37,038 nt of DNA, taken from contig JASHRM010000312.1 in the NCBI GenBank assembly GCA_030037315.1, forward strand, positions 1 to 37,038, read 5' to 3'. The notes under the pieces are model-generated. The model was not told the origin of the DNA. It ran no database searches and saw only the letters and a program-made list of their open reading frames with translations. Origin of the DNA: Candidatus Acidiferrales bacterium (lineage in GTDB: Bacteria; Acidobacteriota; Terriglobia; Acidiferrales; UBA7541). The first letter of the stretch is position 1, and the number at the start of each line of letters is the position of its first letter. Of this stretch, positions 8,895-17,260 are shown piece after piece. Both the position numbers and the translations under genes were made by a program.

Positions 8895-10514
8895 CTACTC
8901 CGGTCCGGCCCGGCGGCTGCCCGGCTGATTTCGCTTGAGAGCGAAAGAAAGGAAAAACATGATCGCTGCCGCCGCGGCCAAAATCACGTAAGTGTCCATG
9001 TAGGCGAGGACGGTCGCTTGGCCAATGACGGAACGGTAGACGAGGGCCTCGGCCTGCTTCAGGGCGAGCACCGCATTCATTCCGGACGCGGCCAGGCGAG
9101 CTGCCAGGCTAGTCACAGCGTTATGGAGAGCGGCGCCTCCGGGCGTGACATTGGCGGTGAGGAAGATCTGATGTCGTTGAGCCCGGCGTGCAATCAGCGT
9201 GGTCACCAGTGAAGTGCCTACGCTGCTGCCGATATTGCGCATGAAGTTGATCAGTCCAGAGACGCTGCTGCTCTTTTCCGTAGGCATGCCCACGTAGGAG
9301 GCAAGATTGATGGGCACGAAGAGAAATGGAAGTCCTACGACCTGCACTACACGAATGAAGCTGGCTACTCCGAAGCTGATGGTGAGATCGAGGTGCAGCG
9401 CAGAGTAGTAAAGTCCGAGAGCAATGCTGAGCCAACCAATGGCGATCAGATAGCGCGCTTGATATTTCGAAGAGAGCACACCGATCAAGGGCATGGTGAC
9501 CAGCAAGACCACTGAGCCCGCCGAGAGTACAAAGCCGGATGTTTCCGCCGTATAGCCCAATAACGTCTGAAGGAACTGAGGCATGATGACCAAGCTGGCG
9601 AAGTAAATGAGGCCCAGAGTGAACATCATGACGTTAGCACCCAAAAAGTTGGGGTTCTTAAATAGGCGCACCTCGACCACAGGAGTTTTGGAAAACCACC
9701 ACTCCCAGATGAACAAGGAGATCAGGCCTCCGGCCGCAAGCAAGAAGAAGGTGAGAATAAAATGCGAGCCAAACCAATCGTCCTCCTGTCCCTTGTCCAG
9801 CATCACTTGGAGCGCGCCGATCCCGACTGTGAGCAGCAAGATACCGACGTAGTCCACTTTGGAAAGAGCGTCCTTGATCCGTTTGGACCAAGGTGGGTCT
9901 TCGACGAAGCGCATCACCAGAAGCACAGTGAGAATGCCCACCGGAACATTAATGAAAAAGATCCAGCGCCAACTGTAGCTGTCGGTGATCCAGCCGCCCA
10001 GCGTTGGGCCTACCGTAGGCGCGACGATAACAGTGATCCCGTATACGGCAAATGCGATCCCTCGTTTTTCGGGAGGAAACGAATCCGCCAAGATCGATTG
10101 CGCAAGCGGTTGAAGACCGCCGCCACCCGCGCCTTGCAGGATGCGGAAGAAGATGAGTAAACCGAGGCTCGGCGCGAGCCCGCACAAAAGCGAGCTGATC
10201 GTAAAAATGCTAAGGCACGTCATGAAAAGCTGCTTGCGGCCAACTACGCGCACGAGCCATCCACTGATCGGCAAGACGATGGCGTTCGAAACGAGATAAG
10301 ACGTGAGCACCCAGGTGCTCTCGTCGTTACTGACGCCAAGGTTCCCGGCCATGTAAGGAAGCGCGACGTTGGCAATGCTCGTATCGAGCACTTCCATGAA
10401 CGCTGCCAGCGCGACGACGGTGGCGATGAGCCACGGGTTGAATTGGGGCTTCCAGGCCTCGGCGGAGACGAAGGAAGCTGGCTGGGCCTGAACGGCCTGA
10501 GCTTGGGCGCTCAT
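8895..10514 (-). CDS. MFS transporter, DHA2 (EmrB/QacA) drug efflux family
   Basis: 539 aa, many hydrophobic helices; 'FMEVLDTSIANVALPYMAGNLGVSNDESTWVLTSYLVSNAIVLPISGWL'. Confidence 0.93.
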   Translation of the reverse strand: MSAQAQAVQAQPASFVSAEAWKPQFNPWLIATVVALAAFMEVLDTSIANVALPYMAGNLGVSNDESTWVLTSYLVSNAIVLPISGWLVRVVGRKQLFMTCLSIFTISSLLCGLAPSLGLLIFFRILQGAGGGGLQPLAQSILADSFPPEKRGIAFAVYGITVIVAPTVGPTLGGWITDSYSWRWIFFINVPVGILTVLLVMRFVEDPPWSKRIKDALSKVDYVGILLLTVGIGALQVMLDKGQEDDWFGSHFILTFFLLAAGGLISLFIWEWWFSKTPVVEVRLFKNPNFLGANVMMFTLGLIYFASLVIMPQFLQTLLGYTAETSGFVLSAGSVVLLVTMPLIGVLSSKYQARYLIAIGWLSIALGLYYSALHLDLTISFGVASFIRVVQVVGLPFLFVPINLASYVGMPTEKSSSVSGLINFMRNIGSSVGTSLVTTLIARRAQRHQIFLTANVTPGGAALHNAVTSLAARLAASGMNAVLALKQAEALVYRSVIGQATVLAYMDTYVILAAAAAIMFFLSFALKRNQPGSRRAGPE

Positions 10515-10520
10515 AAGCGT

Positions 10521-11798
10521 CTACTTGATAAAAACTTTTGGTTCGACGGATTCCCCGAGGCGAAGCGAATGATCTTTGTCTTCGCCGGGTTCGAGGACGA
10601 TTTTCACGGGCACGCGTTGCACGACCTTCACGTAGTTTCCCGTGGCATTTTCTGGAGGAAGGAGGCTGGTTCGAGCGCCCGTTGACCCGGCGATGCTATC
10701 CACGTGCGCTTTGTAGGTACGTCCGCTCGCGTCGACCTTGATTTCCACTTTCTGGCCGGGACGCATGTGCTTAAGCTGGGTTTCCTTGAAATTCGCCGTA
10801 ATCCAGACGTCGTTGAGAGGAACAAGGCTCAACAGCTGTTGACCGGGCTGCACATTCATTCCTACTTCCACGTTCTTAATCACGACGCCGTCGACGGGTG
10901 CGTAGATTTTCGTGTAGTCGAGATTCTGCTGGGCCTGTTCGAGCGCGGCCTGCTTTTCTTTGGCTGCGGCTTCCGCAGATTCAGCGCGTGCACGGATTGA
11001 CGCAACCTGCTGAGGTCCCGTTTGCGATGCTCTGTAGTTCGCCTGAGCCTGAGCCAACCGATCGCGAGCTTGCGTGACGCCCTGTTGCGCCGCCAAGAGA
11101 TTCGCTTGCGCTGCTGCGACGCCCGCGTCGGTTGCCTTGGCGGCAGCCACGGCTTGGTCATACAACTGTTCGGAAATTTCCTGCTTGTCGACAAGCTGCT
11201 TGTAGCGCACCAGGTCGTTTTGCGCCTTCACGTTGTTGGCCTGCGCCTGAGCAAGTTGCGCCTGGGCGGCATCGGCGTTTTGCTGGGCAACGCTGATTCC
11301 CGCTTGAGCCGTTGAAACGTCCGCTTCCGACGTGGAAACCTGGCTGGTCGTATTCACTGAGGTAACCGGAACGTCGATGCCAGCCGAATGCGCAGTGGCC
11401 TCCGCATCCGCGAGCTGGGCCTTGGCTTGATCCACGGCGATCTGATAATCGCGTGGATCGATTTCAACCAGCACGGTTCCCTGGTTCACGTATTGGTTGT
11501 CGTCCACGTTGACTTTCGAGACGTATCCCGAAATGCGCGCGCTGAGTGGCATCAAATGGCCGTCGACCTCCGCATCATCCGTCGATTCGTAACTCGAAAA
11601 ATATCGCCACGCGAGAAATCCGCCCACGAGCAAAACCAAAATCGCGATGATGATAAACAAACGGGCATGCGGCCGTCGGCGCAAGAATTCCGAAGCGTGC
11701 GATGAAGCCGGCTCCGCCGACTGCGTTTCAGACTGGAGTGGCGCCGACGTACCAGCGGGAGGAGCGGGAGCCTGTTCGACTTCAGGTGTCTGTGCCAT
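10521..11798 (-). CDS. HlyD/EmrA family efflux periplasmic adaptor subunit
   Basis: 'YESTDDAEVDGHLMPLSARISGYVSKVNVDDNQYVNQGTVLVEIDPRDYQIAVDQAKAQL' and 'YTKIYAPVDGVVIKNVEVGMNVQPGQQLLSLVP'. Confidence 0.93.
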   Translation of the reverse strand: MAQTPEVEQAPAPPAGTSAPLQSETQSAEPASSHASEFLRRRPHARLFIIIAILVLLVGGFLAWRYFSSYESTDDAEVDGHLMPLSARISGYVSKVNVDDNQYVNQGTVLVEIDPRDYQIAVDQAKAQLADAEATAHSAGIDVPVTSVNTTSQVSTSEADVSTAQAGISVAQQNADAAQAQLAQAQANNVKAQNDLVRYKQLVDKQEISEQLYDQAVAAAKATDAGVAAAQANLLAAQQGVTQARDRLAQAQANYRASQTGPQQVASIRARAESAEAAAKEKQAALEQAQQNLDYTKIYAPVDGVVIKNVEVGMNVQPGQQLLSLVPLNDVWITANFKETQLKHMRPGQKVEIKVDASGRTYKAHVDSIAGSTGARTSLLPPENATGNYVKVVQRVPVKIVLEPGEDKDHSLRLGESVEPKVFIK

Positions 11799-11801
11799 GT
11801 G

Positions 11802-13241
11802 TCATTTCCCTTTGAAGTATTCATTCACGCCGACTTCAGCCAAACCGAGAGCGCGCGCCAGAGAAATCTTGGCGTAATTATCGCGGTAGAGACTGGCGAT
11901 ATAGTTTTCGTGTGCTGTCGCGACAGCTTCCTGGGCCTGAACGACTTCGACGGTGTCCGTCACACCCGCGCGGAAACGATCTTGCGACTGCGCCAACGTC
12001 TGGTCAGCGAGGTCGATGTTGCTCTGGGCGACGGCGACTTCCTCTTCAGCGGATTCGACGTTGAGCAGGGCGGTTCGAACGTCCGCATCGATCTGAGCGT
12101 GCAGATTTTCGAGTTCGTCGCGGCTCTGCTTGAGCCGGGCGTCGGCTTCGAGCACATCGCCGTGCACTCGATTGCCCTGAAAAATCGGGATAGTCAGCGT
12201 GCCGCGCACATCGAAGACGCCATGCGACGTCAAATTGGAATAGTTGCCTGCCAAGCCGTAATCCGCGCTGAAGGAAAGCGACGGCAAATACCCGGCATGG
12301 GCGGCCCGCGAGGAAAATTCGGATGCGCGCTCGTTCGCGAGAGCGGCTTGATAATCGGAGCGGGATTCGTACGCACGCTTCAAGGCTTCGTCAATGCTGA
12401 GGCCGGCGAACGGCTGGTACGGCGATTTATCGGTGAGATCGAATTCCTGACCGGGCGCGAGACCGATGACTCGCGCAAGGGCCAGCTTCTGGATCGCGAA
12501 ATCGTTCTTCGCCTGGATGAGGCCCTGCTGGCGGGTCTTGTATTCGACCTGGGCGCGCAGACTATCAATTGCGGGAGAAGTTCCGGCTTTGACCTGGTCC
12601 GATGCCTGATTGAAAAGCGTCTGCGCCGTTTGCACCTGCGCAGTGGCCGTTTCGATGCGCGCTAAATCCGCAATGGCTTGAAGGTATGTGTACCCGACTG
12701 CGAGAATGACGAGGTCGCGGGCGTCCTTATAAGTTGCTTGCGCGGCCTTGACGCTTTGCGACGCGGCGTGTGCATTGTTGATCGCCTGCCAATCGAAAAT
12801 GGACTGCGTCACATAAGCACGCGAATCGAAATAGGCAAATGGACCAACGACGGAGGGAAACTTAATCCCTAAACTTGGCGGAAACTTGAAGCTGAAACCG
12901 AATTCGGCAAGATCGACTTCCGAGCCGTCGATGTACGAAGACGCGTCGAGATTCGGAAGCAGAGCGCTCAATTGCTGCCAGCGCGCGCCGCGCGCCGCGC
13001 CCAAATCCTGTTCGGAAAGAAGGAGGCCGAGATTTTGTTTCAGCCCGCGTTCGATGGCATCGTGAAGCGAGAGCGGCAAAACTCCCGGCACCAGCTTGCT
13101 GGGAACGCTGCCCGCAAAATTTCCTTGAGCCGCCGGAGGCGCGCCCGGCAACGGAGACGTCCCATACTGCGCGAGCGATGACTTAGCTGAAAACAGAAGC
13201 AAAACGCTTAGAACGGCGGAAAAAACAACCGCGCGTCGCAT
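11802..13241 (-). CDS. TolC family outer membrane efflux protein
   Basis: Signal peptide MRRAVVFSAVLSVLLLFSAKSSLAQ, 'LSLHDAIERGLKQNLGLLLSEQDL', and coiled-coil repeats. The ORF runs to 13340, but the signal peptide begins at the ATG at 13241. Confidence 0.9.
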   Translation of the reverse strand: MRRAVVFSAVLSVLLLFSAKSSLAQYGTSPLPGAPPAAQGNFAGSVPSKLVPGVLPLSLHDAIERGLKQNLGLLLSEQDLGAARGARWQQLSALLPNLDASSYIDGSEVDLAEFGFSFKFPPSLGIKFPSVVGPFAYFDSRAYVTQSIFDWQAINNAHAASQSVKAAQATYKDARDLVILAVGYTYLQAIADLARIETATAQVQTAQTLFNQASDQVKAGTSPAIDSLRAQVEYKTRQQGLIQAKNDFAIQKLALARVIGLAPGQEFDLTDKSPYQPFAGLSIDEALKRAYESRSDYQAALANERASEFSSRAAHAGYLPSLSFSADYGLAGNYSNLTSHGVFDVRGTLTIPIFQGNRVHGDVLEADARLKQSRDELENLHAQIDADVRTALLNVESAEEEVAVAQSNIDLADQTLAQSQDRFRAGVTDTVEVVQAQEAVATAHENYIASLYRDNYAKISLARALGLAEVGVNEYFKGK

Positions 13242-13336
13242 CCCGAACTCTCCTTGAACATAACGTGTAGGTTTGGATGACGTTGCACTGCTGCACGACT
13301 CATCGATTCGTTGAATTGGCCGGATAGCGCGCATCT

Positions 13337-14014
13337 TCACTTCTTCCCATTCCGCTTTGAAACCGCCCTGCCATGCGCCGATTCGGGCCGCAGGCTCGCG
13401 GCGAAAAGATCCCAGACATCCTCAACTGTTTTTACGCCGGGCGCTTCGGGCCTCATGGCCCATGCGAGGCTAACACCGAAAATGACGAGCTGGGAGAGCC
13501 GCGCCAAATCCGACGCACGCATGTCCGTGCGAACTTCGCCTTTCCGCTGAGCAATCGCGAAAAGTTCAGTCATTAGCTCGCGCCCGGTTTCAAGGCGCCT
13601 CAAGAGTTCCGCGCGCACTGGCTCGCAAGAAGCGTGGGCGGCATAGATGGTGCGCAACAGCGCGGGACTATGAGCGGAATGACCGGTTAGATCGGCAGCC
13701 ATCACGCGCAGAGCTTTCAAGGGAGAACCCTTTTTTGCCATTTCGAGGGCGTGTTCGACGGCAGCGATGCGCTGGCCGCCAAAGGTTGCGAGCACATGTT
13801 CCTTGGTCGGGAAATAATTGAAGAAAGTTCCTTTGCCGACGTCCGCTGCGTCGGTGATGTCCTCCACGGTGGTTTGGAGATAGCCGCGCTCGGCAAAAAG
13901 GCCGAGAGCCGCGCTATAGAGGCGCTCGCGAATTTCGGCGCGACGGCGCTCGCGGCGTCCCAGGGGACGGGGGGTTTGGCGCCTGTTGTTGTGTGCGGTG
14001 CGAGGAAGAGCCAT
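13337..14014 (-). CDS. TetR/AcrR family transcriptional regulator
   Basis: 'RERLYSAALGLFAERGYLQTTVEDITDAADVGKGTFFNYFPTKEHVLATFG' HTH; alternative start 14038. Confidence 0.92.
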   Translation of the reverse strand: MALPRTAHNNRRQTPRPLGRRERRRAEIRERLYSAALGLFAERGYLQTTVEDITDAADVGKGTFFNYFPTKEHVLATFGGQRIAAVEHALEMAKKGSPLKALRVMAADLTGHSAHSPALLRTIYAAHASCEPVRAELLRRLETGRELMTELFAIAQRKGEVRTDMRASDLARLSQLVIFGVSLAWAMRPEAPGVKTVEDVWDLFAASLRPESAHGRAVSKRNGKK

Positions 14015-14039
14015 CGCTGCTAGATGACCACCGATCAAT

Positions 14040-14056
14040 TATGACTATGAGTCATA
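14040..14056. promoter_or_regulatory. putative TetR operator palindrome TATGACT-ATG-AGTCATA
   Basis: 7-bp perfect arms with 3-bp centre, 26 bp upstream of the predicted tetR start. Confidence 0.65.
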
Positions 14057-14072
14057 TATGGCTGAAAGTCAA
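14044..14072 (-). promoter_or_regulatory. putative promoter of tetR-tolC-hlyD-MFS operon (TTGACT-N17-CATAGT on minus strand)
   Basis: AGTCAA 14067-14072 (-35 complement), ACTATG 14044-14049 (-10 complement); overlaps the palindrome. Confidence 0.45.
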
Positions 14073-14099
14073 CTCCAAGGCCCGTGCGACAGCGATGAT

Positions 14100-14142
14100 G
14101 CGGATTTCCTGCCGGCTGCGAGCCGGCAGGAGAGGGATCCGC
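14100..14142. terminator. nested hairpin GCGGAT-TT-CCTGCCGGCT-GCG-AGCCGGCAGG-AGAGGG-ATCCGC, possible terminator
   Basis: 11-bp inner stem (14107-14117 / 14121-14131), 3-nt loop, 6-bp outer stem; begins 10 bp after the minus-strand SYLF stop. No U-tract. Confidence 0.5.
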
Positions 14143-14151
14143 GTCAGAAAG

Positions 14152-14874
14152 TTATTTGGAAAGATTCTTGGGGCTGTGTTGATTCAACGTCCTAATAAGC
14201 ATCGAAGCCGAGGGCGGCACTGGAACCGCGCCGTGCAGCGCGATGTCCTTTGCCGAAAGTTTTTGACCGTAGATGCGCTCGTTCGCATCGTTATCCGGAC
14301 GAAGCGTGGATCCTTCGAGCGAGATTCCGGCAAAAAGTCCGCGCGCGCGAGAATAGGTCAAAACTTCGGCGCGCATCGCAACATCCGTGTCGGCTTCCGC
14401 ATCGCGTCCAACGGGACCCGCCGCTGCCGATGCGTCTCCGCCGAGTTTCACCTTGCTGCTGAGAATCGAAGAGGCTCCCCCTTCATTCATAATTAGCAGC
14501 ACGAAATCCGTAGCCTGGCCTCCCAGTTGTAGACCGAAGCTGCCGCCCTCGAGAGCCATCATGGTGGGCGCACCCCAAGGGCCATGGAAATTATCGCCGC
14601 TGCGGCAAGTCATCGCTCCGCGGCCGTAGCTGCCGCCAACGATGAACGCTGCCTTCAGGACCGATGGGATGACCACTACGCAATTGGCTTTGTCGATAAG
14701 GCTCTGAGGAATGTCATCCGGAATATTCATGATTTCCTTCAGCACCTGTCCAGCATTCTGCAGACGGTCTTCGTCGTGTTCTTTATTATCGGCGCGCGTT
14801 GCTGTCGGGCATAAGATTGCGGTTAAACCAATGAGGGCCAATGCGAGCGTTAGCGTGAGAGACTTCTTTATCAT
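14152..14874 (-). CDS. SYLF/YSC84 lipid-binding domain protein, exported
   Basis: Signal peptide, then 'SLIDKANCVVVIPSVLKAAFIVGGSYGRGAMTCR...GGSFGLQLGGQATDFVLLIMNEGGASSILSSKVKLGGDASAAAGPVGR'. Confidence 0.9.
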   Translation of the reverse strand: MIKKSLTLTLALALIGLTAILCPTATRADNKEHDEDRLQNAGQVLKEIMNIPDDIPQSLIDKANCVVVIPSVLKAAFIVGGSYGRGAMTCRSGDNFHGPWGAPTMMALEGGSFGLQLGGQATDFVLLIMNEGGASSILSSKVKLGGDASAAAGPVGRDAEADTDVAMRAEVLTYSRARGLFAGISLEGSTLRPDNDANERIYGQKLSAKDIALHGAVPVPPSASMLIRTLNQHSPKNLSK

Positions 14875-14959
14875 GAGCTTTCCTCCTCGATACGGCTGCG
14901 ATCATCATAAGTTGGTCAGGGCGAGATAAGCAACCGTGCGCTCCAGCACCCGCAGTTAG

Positions 14960-16633
14960 ATGGATGCATTACCCTATAATTTGAACACTTTGACGAAGAG
15001 CTGTGTTTTGACACGGGAATCAAGGCGCGCGACCAGGCCGAAATTCGCCGCGATGGCGGTACTGCTTGTCGCCTGCGTGGTTCTATCTGCGGGAGCCCGT
15101 CAGCAGAATGCAGCGAGACGAGCCGGCGGCGTCACGCGAGCGGATGTGGCGCGCTTCCGCTCGCGATTGAACGCTGCGCTTTCGGAAACGCATGCTGCGC
15201 GCGCGAACTGGGGGATTCTGATCGTCGATCGCGAAACGGGCGGCGTGATTTACGCGCAAAACGCGGATCATTTTTTCACGCCCGCGTCCAACGCAAAGCT
15301 TTTCACCACGACACTTGCTCTGGCGACGCTCGGTCCCGATTACCGGTTTCATACCACGCTTGAATCCGAAGGGCCACTCAACACGAACGGCACGCTGACA
15401 GGCGATTTGATTCTGGTGGGACGCGGCGATCCTGACCTATCGAACCGCAAGATCCCCTACTCTGCGAAATCGGAACGTGACGGCCCCATTGAGAAAATTC
15501 TCGCGGAAATGGCCGACAGCGCCGTCGCAAAAGGATTGCGAGAGGTGCAAGGAGACATCGTCGCGGACGACAGCTATTTTCCTTACGATCCTTACCCGGC
15601 GGACTGGAGCGTAGGCGATTTATTCTTTGCGTTCGGCGCACCGGTGAGCGCGATCGCTTTCAACGACAACGTTGTCACGGTCCACATTCAGCCGGGAGCA
15701 AATGCAGGCGAGCCTGCGATGGTGGTGACGGAGCCGGCGGCGGCGATCGATACGTTCAGCCATGAGATCGCAACTGTCCAGCAAGGCGCGAGTCCCGATT
15801 TTGCGGTGGTGCGGCAGCCAGGACCAAATTTTCTTTTGCTGCGCGGGACGATTCCCGTCGGCCACAGCGCAGAGCGGCTCGATTTAGCGATGACGTCGCC
15901 CGCAGAAACCGCAGCCGTCACGTTGAAACAACTGCTAGAAGCGCGCGGAGTTCGCGTGGTGGGAACGGCGCGAGCGCGCCACGCACCGCCGCCCGAAACA
16001 ACTCCCGCAGGCGACCCGATTCTCCCGCCAGCCGCTCCGGCCGCAACACCGGGCCCATTCGTATTGGTCGACCATGTCTCGCAGCCTTTGATCGAGACTG
16101 TCCGGATCACCAACAAAGTCAGCAACAATTTGCACGCCGAATTGCTTTTGCGGACTGTCGGCCGCGAGAAATTTGGCGTCGGATCGGTGGCAGCGGGACT
16201 TAAGATCGAGCGCGATTTCCTCAATTCCGCGGGTGTGCCGGATGGCGATGTGGTTTTGAGCGATGGTTCCGGACTCTCTCGCGAAGATCTGGTGACGCCG
16301 CGAGCCGTCGTGGCGTTGCTGCAATACGCGGCACGTCAAACCTGGGGCCAGGATTTCATTTCGACGCTACCGATCGCAGGCGTTGACGGTACGCTACAAA
16401 ATCGCATGAACAATACGCGGGCCGCCGGAGCAATCGAAGCAAAAACAGGAGAAGTGCAGCACGTGCGCGGCTTATCCGGGTTCGCGACCACGCTGCCAGG
16501 CGAAACATTAGTATTTTCGATTTTCTACAACAACAATCCGCAAACGGGCATCGCGTCAGCCGCTCCCATTGATGCGATTGCCGAAGCCATGGTTGAGACC
16601 CTCGGCAACAACGCTGGCGCGAAAAAAAAATAA
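14960..16633 (+). CDS. dacB: D-alanyl-D-alanine carboxypeptidase/endopeptidase (PBP4, peptidase S13)
   Basis: 'FFTPASNAKLFTTTLALATLGPDYRFHTTL' (SxxK), 'KVSNNLHAELLLR' (SxN), 'EAKTGEVQHVRGLSGF' (KTG). The 5' start is uncertain: TATAAT lies at 14975-14980 inside the annotated ORF. Confidence 0.9.
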   Translation: MDALPYNLNTLTKSCVLTRESRRATRPKFAAMAVLLVACVVLSAGARQQNAARRAGGVTRADVARFRSRLNAALSETHAARANWGILIVDRETGGVIYAQNADHFFTPASNAKLFTTTLALATLGPDYRFHTTLESEGPLNTNGTLTGDLILVGRGDPDLSNRKIPYSAKSERDGPIEKILAEMADSAVAKGLREVQGDIVADDSYFPYDPYPADWSVGDLFFAFGAPVSAIAFNDNVVTVHIQPGANAGEPAMVVTEPAAAIDTFSHEIATVQQGASPDFAVVRQPGPNFLLLRGTIPVGHSAERLDLAMTSPAETAAVTLKQLLEARGVRVVGTARARHAPPPETTPAGDPILPPAAPAATPGPFVLVDHVSQPLIETVRITNKVSNNLHAELLLRTVGREKFGVGSVAAGLKIERDFLNSAGVPDGDVVLSDGSGLSREDLVTPRAVVALLQYAARQTWGQDFISTLPIAGVDGTLQNRMNNTRAAGAIEAKTGEVQHVRGLSGFATTLPGETLVFSIFYNNNPQTGIASAAPIDAIAEAMVETLGNNAGAKKK

Positions 16634-17200
16634 ATGACTCGTGCAACGCAAATCGTCAGCGTTTTCGGCAGCGCTTATCCGCAGCCGGGCGACAAATATT
16701 ACAGTGAAGGTCGCAATCTCGGCGCGGCCCTGGCGGAAAAAGGATTCGTGATTTGCACTGGCGGCTACGGAGGAATCATGGAAGCCGTCTCGCGGGGCGC
16801 CAAGGATGCAGGCGGCCGGACGATCGGAATCACGATGCGGACTTCAAAATCGCGCGCGAACCAATGGATTGATCAGGAGATTCAGAAGGAAAACTGGCAA
16901 GAGCGGCTTTTTGACCTGATTGATCGAGGAGGCGCCTATATCGTTTGTCCGGGCGGGACGGGCACTCTGGTGGAACTTGCGGTGGTTTGGGAAATGATCA
17001 ACAAGCGATTAATGGAGACAAAGCCGATGGTGCTGCTCGGGGATTTCTGGCAACCGGTAATTCAGTGCATTCGGCTCACTGAGTTCGAGCGCGGCATGAA
17101 AAGTGACCGATCTCCCTCGCCCTTCTATGTTGCAACTTCACCGGGCGACGCGGCCGCATACGCGGCCAAGCGGCTGAATATTCACAGCCCTTCCCTCTGA
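16634..17200 (+). CDS. LOG/SLOG superfamily protein (lysine decarboxylase-like nucleotide-binding fold)
   Basis: 'VSVFGSAYPQPGDKYYSEGRNLGAALAEKGFVICTGGYGGIMEAVSRGA' and 'VCPGGTGTLVELAVVWEM'. Confidence 0.85.
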   Translation: MTRATQIVSVFGSAYPQPGDKYYSEGRNLGAALAEKGFVICTGGYGGIMEAVSRGAKDAGGRTIGITMRTSKSRANQWIDQEIQKENWQERLFDLIDRGGAYIVCPGGTGTLVELAVVWEMINKRLMETKPMVLLGDFWQPVIQCIRLTEFERGMKSDRSPSPFYVATSPGDAAAYAAKRLNIHSPSL

Positions 17201-17260
17201 TTCTCACAGCAAGCCAAGATAGAATCTCAAGAGATATTCTGAATTCGCGTTGAGGCATTC

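Noticed and set aside
7901-8938. 345-aa plus-strand ORF
   Set aside because: Antisense to the cytidylate kinase-like gene and parts of neighbours; no recognisable domain.
10521-11798. Internal repeats in HlyD-like gene as a possible repeat element
   Set aside because: They encode the normal alpha-helical hairpin coiled coil of membrane fusion proteins.
11799-12665. 288-aa plus-strand ORF opposite tolC
   Set aside because: Shadow ORF of a well-supported TolC gene.
16622-16630. A9 homopolymer as a programmed frameshift fusing dacB and the LOG-like gene
   Set aside because: The two genes are already in the same frame, so a frameshift would not create a fusion; only stop readthrough could.
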